From Actinomycetota bacterium (GTDB lineage: Bacteria > Actinomycetota > Actinomycetes > Actinomycetales > Microbacteriaceae): a stretch of DNA of 19,654 nt. The position numbers and the translations under genes were made by a program. This document shows positions 14,778 through 19,654 of the stretch, piece after piece. Numbering within the stretch: the first letter of the stretch is position 1; each line of letters starts with the position of its first letter. The stretch spans positions 1 through 19,654 of the forward strand of contig RFNI01000237.1 in NCBI GenBank assembly GCA_009927245.1, read 5' to 3'. The notes under the pieces were generated by a model, which ran no database searches, was not told the origin of the DNA, and saw only the letters and a list, made by a program, of their open reading frames with translations.

Positions 14778-17315
14778 CTACTTGGCAATCATAGTTCTGT
14801 AGCGATTAGAAACAAACCTGTTGTCGATTGGGATGGTGACGCTGTCACCCCGTCGGTACCAATTAGGAATATCTCCCGAGGTTGAAGACAGTCGAACTGA
14901 ATGAGCGCTTTTCAGTTTGCCAAACTTAAACTTCTGCGAAACCCAGCGCTTCGTGTCTTTACTAAAAACAACCTGTCCGTCACCATCGAGGAACTCGATC
15001 AGAGTTCCATCTGACGACTGATTCGGATTAATCTCACAAGTGACATTCATGGCAGATGTTGTGGCATAGCAGCGACCACCAGGTGCGTCTAGATTCGCAA
15101 GTGATGCACTTATCGGATCGCTTGGCGGGCTCCAAGACTCCCCCCAAAGATAATGCGCTACTTCAACAAATCTGTATGTGAAGGTCTTTCGGTTAGCATC
15201 TTCATTTTTACCAATAGGAAAGATGATTCTTTGAGGAGGTGAGTCATATCTCATGAAGGCACCATCGGATCTATAGATTCGCCAGGTGCTGGATGGATCA
15301 GCTAGCGGTGCATCAAACTCAATGTATGTTGGGGTGATTTCCTTTATCTTGATGTTCGATGGTTTTGCGGGAGCCGGTTTGATTAGTCGAAAGCTTTGGT
15401 ATTCGCTGTTGGAAAGAGTGTTCCCTTGGCAATCAGCTTGAGGCTTTGCAAACACCATGAATACAGATGGTTGACTCATAGTTCCATGTACCTCTAAAAA
15501 TCTGTCCGTAGTGCAAGACAAAGTTCCATCCGGTAGGTATCGATACTCGTAAGACTGAGCACCTGGAACCGCATCCCATTCAAAACGAATTGCGTCTTCA
15601 GCTAAATATCGAGACCTAACTTCCATTGAAGGATTAGCTGGATACAAATGGACAGAAAATAATTTCGATGGTTCGCCCACTACGCTGTCAGGGGTAATCA
15701 ATCTCAATCGCCCAGCATAATCCCCAACAGGCTTATTGATGCGACAACTGAATGAGAATGTTCGTATCACTAGTTCTGGCGGTCCGCCGTCATAGCCGAA
15801 GCAAGGTGCAGATGTCCCGTCATCAAACTCAAAGGTTCCAGCGATGTATCCCCATGGATATTGCGTCCAAGCAATATCTGGATTTGAAACTCTCACATCA
15901 TCCACATATAGGTACAAGGCATCTTGACGTCCATTCACCAATACCTGACCATTAAGTTCTTCTATGACCGGTGCCTTTGGTATTGTGACCGTTCGTAATA
16001 TTGCTAAAGCAGGATCTGAAACTGCGTTCTCTCGCTTTATTTGCACTGCGAAGCTTTGTTTTCGTTGACCGGCAACTGTGTACGGGCTAGTTACGTTTCT
16101 TGCTACTAGTTTTGAGTTCACGTAGACATCAGCGCTTGACCCCGGCCAGCTAAAAGTCGCTGAGGTTTCGCTCACTGTGACAGTAGGTGCCGGCATGGTG
16201 TCACCGCTAGCCATTCGTCTTGCGAGCAACACCGCTTTATCTGCCGCTACTACTCCTGCGCCTGTAAAGAATGCTTGAGGAAGATTTGAGTCGACTTCGT
16301 TACTACAAACCCAAAGGTTTGTTTCTAAAGACTTTTGACAGCTCTCCCAGACCTTCGGTTTGGTCTCAAGTGCTGGCCTCGTGGTGGCTTGGAGAACTGA
16401 CTGCACCTGGGCGGCTGTCAGAGTTGGATTAGCTTCAAGAACCAGCGCAGCTACTCCTGCAATTACCGGAGTCGCTGCGGAAGTTCCACCAAAACCATTG
16501 GTCACTCCAATTGGATCGTAGGCAATGCTGTCCACACCTGGAGCGATGAGATCTAAGTTCGGTCCCCAGCTAGAAAATATTGCTCTCGCACCGAAGTGAT
16601 CCGAAGCACCAGCTCCAATTAATCCAGAGATCGGATAAGAGGCTTGGGAGCTCTCAGTAGTTTTACCTTGTAAGCAGCCCCTGTTTTGAGCGCCTAAATT
16701 GTAATAAGCACCCCATTGAAAATATAAGGTGCAGCCGCTGTTACCCATCGCCCCCACAACAACTACTCCTCGTTGAGTGATGTCAGTCAGAATCGCGTTC
16801 GTCTCAGCATCATTGAATCCTGTGAAACTCATGCTTATTACTTGAGCGCCTTGGTCGGCTGCCCAAATTATTGCTTTCTTGATTGCATCGGAGTCGCAGG
16901 CGTCTAGAAAACAAACACGACCGATAATCAGTGACACTCCTGGCGCAACTCCACCAACTCCAGTTGTTGGATCGTAATCAGCCGCAATGGTTGAAGCGGT
17001 CAAGGTCCCATGCTCAGGAAGTGGAGGTTGCGAAGGAACAAAATCTTTGTAAGCAACCACTTTGCTAGACAACCCCGGAATGTTTGTAGAAATTCCACTG
17101 TCTAATACAGCTACCTTGACCCCAGCGCCTGTTGCACCAAGCTGATGAGCGATATCTCCACCTATGGCAGTCATAGCCCATTCGTTATGGGAGGCAAGAG
17201 TTCCAAACTCAGGCCAGTAGTTTGAATTGTCTGCAAGCGCTGATGTAATACCTGACGCAGTAAAACAGAGCGCAAGTACTGCGCTTAGAGTTTTACGAGT
17301 CAGAGACCTGAACAT
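14778..17315 (-). CDS. Secreted subtilisin-like (S8) serine protease with Fn3-like C-terminal modules
   Basis: An 845-residue exported protease. Residues 1-28 are a signal peptide (ALA|D). The catalytic domain spans about 55-320: D72 in VAVLDSGI, H102 in EHGTLTAS, oxyanion N192 in AMGNSG, and S279 in GGTSAATPV complete the S8 triad. There is no obvious I9-type propeptide between the signal and the catalytic core. Cysteines at 135, 140, 195 and 214 may form disulfides. From about 374 to the end there are several beta-sandwich modules of Fn3 character (SATFSWPGSSADVYV; IRFEWDAVPGAQSYEYRYL; YIEFDAPLADPSSTWRIYRSDG), probably for binding surface or substrate; no sorting signal or membrane anchor is seen. 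The ATG follows TAGACT by 6 nt, so it is leaderless. Its target is unknown; processing of local surface proteins is one possibility. Confidence 0.92.
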   Translation of the reverse strand: MFRSLTRKTLSAVLALCFTASGITSALADNSNYWPEFGTLASHNEWAMTAIGGDIAHQLGATGAGVKVAVLDSGISTNIPGLSSKVVAYKDFVPSQPPLPEHGTLTASTIAADYDPTTGVGGVAPGVSLIIGRVCFLDACDSDAIKKAIIWAADQGAQVISMSFTGFNDAETNAILTDITQRGVVVVGAMGNSGCTLYFQWGAYYNLGAQNRGCLQGKTTESSQASYPISGLIGAGASDHFGARAIFSSWGPNLDLIAPGVDSIAYDPIGVTNGFGGTSAATPVIAGVAALVLEANPTLTAAQVQSVLQATTRPALETKPKVWESCQKSLETNLWVCSNEVDSNLPQAFFTGAGVVAADKAVLLARRMASGDTMPAPTVTVSETSATFSWPGSSADVYVNSKLVARNVTSPYTVAGQRKQSFAVQIKRENAVSDPALAILRTVTIPKAPVIEELNGQVLVNGRQDALYLYVDDVRVSNPDIAWTQYPWGYIAGTFEFDDGTSAPCFGYDGGPPELVIRTFSFSCRINKPVGDYAGRLRLITPDSVVGEPSKLFSVHLYPANPSMEVRSRYLAEDAIRFEWDAVPGAQSYEYRYLPDGTLSCTTDRFLEVHGTMSQPSVFMVFAKPQADCQGNTLSNSEYQSFRLIKPAPAKPSNIKIKEITPTYIEFDAPLADPSSTWRIYRSDGAFMRYDSPPQRIIFPIGKNEDANRKTFTYRFVEVAHYLWGESWSPPSDPISASLANLDAPGGRCYATTSAMNVTCEINPNQSSDGTLIEFLDGDGQVVFSKDTKRWVSQKFKFGKLKSAHSVRLSSTSGDIPNWYRRGDSVTIPIDNRFVSNRYRTMIAK

Positions 17316-17321
17316 GCCTTC

Positions 17322-17327
17322 AGTCTA
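17322..17327 (-). promoter_or_regulatory. -10 box TAGACT of the leaderless S8 protease promoter
   Basis: On the minus strand TAGACT is followed by GAAGGC and the ATG at 17315. The expected -35 position (about 17345-17350) is not consensus and falls inside the palindrome at 17344-17358. Confidence 0.5.
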
Positions 17328-17343
17328 TTTCGCCTTATGGAAC

Positions 17344-17358
17344 AGCGTTCATAACGCT
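17344..17358. promoter_or_regulatory. Palindromic operator-like site AGCGTT-CAT-AACGCT
   Basis: Perfect 6-bp arms with a 3-nt spacer in the divergent promoter region between the S8 protease and the Pr6Pr gene. It overlaps the protease -35 position. A further GCGTTAG half-site follows at 17370-17376. The AGCGTT half-site also occurs at 7189, but with a different arm spacing. Confidence 0.4.
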
Positions 17359-17405
17359 TTAGTATCGAGGCGTTAGTCGCTGGGCTCGTAATCATCTAGC
17401 CTTAC

Positions 17406-17411
17406 TAGGCT
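17406..17411 (+). promoter_or_regulatory. -10 box TAGGCT of the leaderless Pr6Pr promoter
   Basis: TAGGCT is followed by TTTCGG and the ATG at 17418. It overlaps a small inverted repeat AGCCT-TACT-AGGCT (17398-17411), which is followed by four T. That repeat could be an operator or, less likely, a weak terminator. Confidence 0.5.
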
Positions 17412-17417
17412 TTTCGG

Positions 17418-18053
17418 ATGGCCTCTAAATACAACGTCTCAGTTCTTTTCGTTCGCGCAGCTCTTGCCCTTGCACTCTTCGGAAGTGTTTACTGGCAGGT
17501 CAGTGACAGAATGATGCACAACCTATTCAGACCAACTGAATACTTTGCATACTTCACAATCACTTCATCTCTGCTAACTGCGATTGTTTTGGCTCTCTCA
17601 GCAATACAACTATTTAGAGGTGTTGCTGAGACTAAGTGGATGAGCCTGTCTCGTCTAACCATGGCAGTTTCAATGGTCATCGTTGGTGTCATATACAATG
17701 CTCTGCTTAGAGGTGGAGATCCTGATCCTAGAGATGTTGGCTATGACTGGCCTGTGTTTCCTAATGAGGTCCTACACACCTATGTGCCTATTCTTATCTT
17801 TATTGAGTGGATGCTAACTAGAACAACAATTGCACTCAAGATCAATCAGGCTTTCTGGGTTCTTCTCTACCCACTAGCTTGGTTAGCGTTCTCATTCGCT
17901 AGAGGGCTTACCCAAGGTTGGTGGCCATACTGGTTCATTGACCCTCAGTATGGAATCGGAACTCAGGCAACTTGGATTCTCGTTATTGCAGTCATGTTCA
18001 GCGTACTCGCTCTTGGCTTTATCCCAGCCCAAAGAGCTATTGCTAGAAGGTAA
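17418..18053 (+). CDS. Pr6Pr-family six-helix membrane protein
   Basis: A 211-residue integral membrane protein with six likely helices (about 8-28, 39-63, 75-96, 117-135, 142-162, 182-203). It resembles the Pr6Pr family: an early F-x-Y-F-T-I-T-S-S motif (43-51), an NEVLHTYVPI stretch (115-124) with conserved Asn and His in a helix, YPLAWLAFSFARG (151-163), and WPYWFIDP (168-175). No biochemical function is established for the family to my knowledge. The ATG follows a TAGGCT box by 6 nt, so it is probably leaderless and separate from the divergent protease gene. The next gene has its own promoter 24 nt downstream. Confidence 0.8.
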   Translation: MASKYNVSVLFVRAALALALFGSVYWQVSDRMMHNLFRPTEYFAYFTITSSLLTAIVLALSAIQLFRGVAETKWMSLSRLTMAVSMVIVGVIYNALLRGGDPDPRDVGYDWPVFPNEVLHTYVPILIFIEWMLTRTTIALKINQAFWVLLYPLAWLAFSFARGLTQGWWPYWFIDPQYGIGTQATWILVIAVMFSVLALGFIPAQRAIARR

Positions 18054-18065
18054 TCCTTTATCAAT

Positions 18066-18071
18066 TAGCCT
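18066..18071 (+). promoter_or_regulatory. -10 box TAGCCT of the leaderless P450 promoter
   Basis: TAGCCT is followed by 6 nt and the ATG at 18078; no Shine-Dalgarno site is present. The box sits in a direct repeat TTAGCC-TTAGCC (18065-18076). Confidence 0.45.
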
Positions 18072-18077
18072 TAGCCA

Positions 18078-19271
18078 ATGATTGACTTCTCCGCTCCAGA
18101 TTTTGTAGTCGACCCTTACCCGGCTCTTGCTGAGCTGCGTGAGTTTGAAACTCCGGTCTGGCATGAGGGTCTAGGGATATGGCTGGCTGCAAAGCACCGT
18201 GACGCTAACGCTGTTCTCAGAACTAAAACACTAGGAAGAATCTTTACCCCTAGAGATCCAGAGTCAGAGTGGAACGAGTTCAACTGGTTGCACTCAGACA
18301 GCATCCTCGATTCAGAGCCCCCTAAACACTCCAGACTCCGATCTCTAGTCGGTAAAGCATTCTCAAGGTCAAGGATTGAATCACTCAAACCCGAGATTGA
18401 ACGTCTTGCCGGATTACTGCTAGACCAAGCTGAAGCTAAGTTGAATAACGCTGGTTCATTTGACCTAATAGCTGACTATGCAGAACCACTGCCTGTAAAG
18501 GTGATTGCTGCTCTCCTAGGTTTCCCAGATGAGGATGAGCATCTACTTAGACCTTGGTCTCAAGCAATAGTAAAGATGTATGAGGTTAACCCCTCTGAGG
18601 AATCGCAAGCAGAAGCAAGAACTGCAGCCCATGAGTTTGCTGAATATGTCAGAACACTGATGCTTGAACGTAAAGCTAATCCAGGCGAAGACCTAATCAG
18701 CGAATTAGCTTCAGTTGAAGAAGCTGGTGAGAAGCTAAACACCCAGGAATTAATCGCAACCTGTGTTCTTTTACTCAATGCCGGACACGAGGCAAGCGTA
18801 AATGGTTTTGGAAATGGCATTGTTGCCGCTCTGGAACGAGAGGATCAGGCTCAACTACTTAGAGAGAACCCCAGGGCTGTTACAGATACCGCTATCGATG
18901 AGTTTCTCCGGTTCGATGCTCCACTTCAACTCTTTGAGAGAACAGCAACCCAAGATACCGAGGTTGGTGGGATCACAGTCCTTGAGGGTCAGAAGATTGC
19001 CTCACTTCTAGGCTCAGCCAATAGAGACGAGAGCATCTTTGAGAACCAAGAGCAGCTGGATCTCACCAGAGAGAACAATCCGCAGATTGGATTTGGTGCT
19101 GGAATCCACTTTTGCCTAGGCGCGCCACTGGCCAGATTAGAACTTAGTGTCTCTCTCCCCATGCTTTTTGAACGTTTCCCAGCTATTCAACTCGCCCAAG
19201 CTCCCATCCGCAGAGCCACCTTTGTTCTGCGTGGTTACGAGACAATTCCCGTCAAATTAGGCCAAATTTAG
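18078..19271 (+). CDS. Bacterial class I cytochrome P450
   Basis: A 397-residue soluble monooxygenase-type haem protein that would need separate ferredoxin and reductase partners; none is visible. Landmarks are PPKHSRLR (81-88, C-helix haem contact), LLLNAGHEAS (231-240, I-helix), E275-x-x-R278 (K-helix), and the haem loop FGAGIHFCLGAPLARLE (339-355) with the proximal Cys346. In the I-helix, the Thr usual after the acidic residue is Ala239, giving E-A-S as in P450eryF; in that enzyme substrate groups replace the missing Thr in oxygen activation. The substrate is unknown. The gene lies between a Pr6Pr gene and the rhodopsin gene, but nothing in the sequence ties it to retinal or carotenoid chemistry. 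A leaderless start follows TAGCCT. Confidence 0.93.
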   Translation: MIDFSAPDFVVDPYPALAELREFETPVWHEGLGIWLAAKHRDANAVLRTKTLGRIFTPRDPESEWNEFNWLHSDSILDSEPPKHSRLRSLVGKAFSRSRIESLKPEIERLAGLLLDQAEAKLNNAGSFDLIADYAEPLPVKVIAALLGFPDEDEHLLRPWSQAIVKMYEVNPSEESQAEARTAAHEFAEYVRTLMLERKANPGEDLISELASVEEAGEKLNTQELIATCVLLLNAGHEASVNGFGNGIVAALEREDQAQLLRENPRAVTDTAIDEFLRFDAPLQLFERTATQDTEVGGITVLEGQKIASLLGSANRDESIFENQEQLDLTRENNPQIGFGAGIHFCLGAPLARLELSVSLPMLFERFPAIQLAQAPIRRATFVLRGYETIPVKLGQI

Positions 19272-19288
19272 CCAAATCTGGCTGTTTT
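19270..19288 (+). terminator. Weak intrinsic terminator after the P450 gene
   Basis: AGCCA (19270-19274) pairs with TGGCT (19279-19283) around a 4-nt loop, followed by GTTTT. The stem begins within the TAG stop codon. With five base pairs it is marginal, but it is the only T-tailed hairpin before the rhodopsin promoter. Confidence 0.35.
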
Positions 19289-19300
19289 ACCGCTTGTAAC

Positions 19301-19320
19301 GAATTGGTAACTCGCAATTC
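19301..19320. promoter_or_regulatory. Inverted repeat GAATTG-N8-CAATTC upstream of the rhodopsin gene
   Basis: Perfect 6-bp arms separated by 8 bases, about 30 nt upstream of the possible rhodopsin -10 (TATCCT, 19351-19356). This is a plausible regulator site, for example for light or redox control. It is inferred from symmetry and place only. Confidence 0.35.
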
Positions 19321-19350
19321 TAGAGCCGTTTCGTTTCCAAATGCTGAGAG

Positions 19351-19401
19351 TATCCTTGGAATGCAGTCCCCAAAGTCGGGTGTCCCATTGGTTTGCCCGA
19401 C
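19351..19401 (+). promoter_or_regulatory. Possible rhodopsin promoter and leader stem-loop
   Basis: A -10-like TATCCT (19351-19356) would start a leader of about 66 nt. Inside it, GTCGGG (19375-19380) pairs perfectly with CCCGAC (19396-19401) around a 15-nt loop. The ribosome site AGGAAAGG (19412-19419) follows, close to a CTAATTAG palindrome (19406-19413). Unlike most neighbours, the rhodopsin gene thus has a real, structured leader. Confidence 0.4.
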
Positions 19402-19428
19402 CTAACTAATTAGGAAAGGCTACACAAA

Positions 19429-19654
19429 ATGGATCAACTTGGAGTGCTATCACACGCTCTAACTGGATATCAATTCAGTGCTGTATACAACATGCTTTCA
19501 CTTGGTATCGCAAGCATGCTATTCACCTCATTCTTCTTGTGGATCGCACGAGACAGAGTGCTACCTAAGTACCGCATGGCAGTTATGGTTTCAGCAACCG
19601 TTACATCAATCGCTGCTTACCACTACTTCCGTATGTTCGACTCATTCAGCCACG
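19429..19654 (+). CDS. Actinorhodopsin/proteorhodopsin-type light-driven proton pump (N-terminal part)
   Basis: Seventy-five codons are present before the window ends. Residues 17-41 form helix A (SAVYNMLSLGIASMLFTSFFLWIA), RDRVLPKYR is the first loop, and residues 50-70 form helix B ending SIAAYHYFRMF. H65 in the YHY motif matches the helix-B histidine of proteorhodopsins that interacts with the proton-acceptor aspartate. The counterion, donor and Schiff-base lysine lie outside the window, so pumping is inferred from family. The start has a good AGGAAAGG ribosome site about 9 nt upstream. Such proteins are typical of freshwater actinobacteria and convert light to proton-motive force. No retinal synthesis gene is in the window. 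Confidence 0.88.
   Translation, partial: MDQLGVLSHALTGYQFSAVYNMLSLGIASMLFTSFFLWIARDRVLPKYRMAVMVSATVTSIAAYHYFRMFDSFSH

Noticed and set aside
1..19654. tRNA, rRNA, insertion sequence or CRISPR array
   Set aside because: No cloverleaf with T-loop consensus, no transposase or terminal repeats, and no regular direct repeats were seen on either strand.

Overview
The window looks like a chromosomal segment of a moderately low-GC freshwater actinobacterium of the Microbacteriaceae type (Rhodoluna/Aquiluna-like). The clearest evidence is the gene entering at the right edge, the N-terminus of an actinorhodopsin/proteorhodopsin-type microbial rhodopsin. Secreted proteins with actinobacterial Ig/Fn3 modules, a Pr6Pr-family membrane protein and many apparently leaderless genes (a TANNNT -10 box exactly 6-7 nt before the start codon) agree with this. 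The taxon is inferred from gene content; no search was run.

Layout. (1) 1-1391, minus: 5' part of a large secreted protein made of tandem cadherin-like beta-sandwich repeats. It does not end inside the window. (2) 1392-1810: a 419-nt divergent intergenic region with several inverted repeats. (3) 1811-10177, plus: a surface-glycan cluster of an ExoA-like GT2, GalU, a fused glycosyltransferase/pyruvyltransferase, an ABC-exporter-like membrane domain without ATPase, a second GT2, and two secreted GH16 glycanases. (4) 10170-13405, minus: a conserved 120-aa protein, methylmalonate-semialdehyde dehydrogenase and UDP-glucose 6-dehydrogenase. (5) 13437-14064, minus: a DUF4287-like protein coupled by ATGA to a membrane-anchored protein whose frame is broken at a T6 run. 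(6) 14107-14511, plus: a small membrane protein, followed by a decayed C-terminal fragment of an RNase-type metallo-beta-lactamase (14508-14720, minus). (7) 14778-17315, minus: a secreted S8 protease. (8) 17418-19654, plus: a Pr6Pr membrane protein, a cytochrome P450 and the rhodopsin.

How they fit together. GalU makes UDP-glucose. Ugd, encoded on the other strand, converts it to UDP-glucuronate. The glycosyltransferases would use these sugars and the pyruvyltransferase domain would add ketal pyruvate. The two exported GH16 enzymes could trim the product. This set (ExoA-like, GalU/ExoN, ExoV-like, ExoK-like) repeats part of the succinoglycan toolkit of rhizobia in a Gram-positive setting, but no priming transferase, Wzx/Wzy or Wzz protein is in view.

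The most notable points are the GT-pyruvyltransferase fusion, the ATPase-less exporter-like domain, the homopolymer frameshift at 13797-13802, the recurrent TAGNCT-type leaderless promoters, and mutually exclusive hairpins in front of the GH16 pair.
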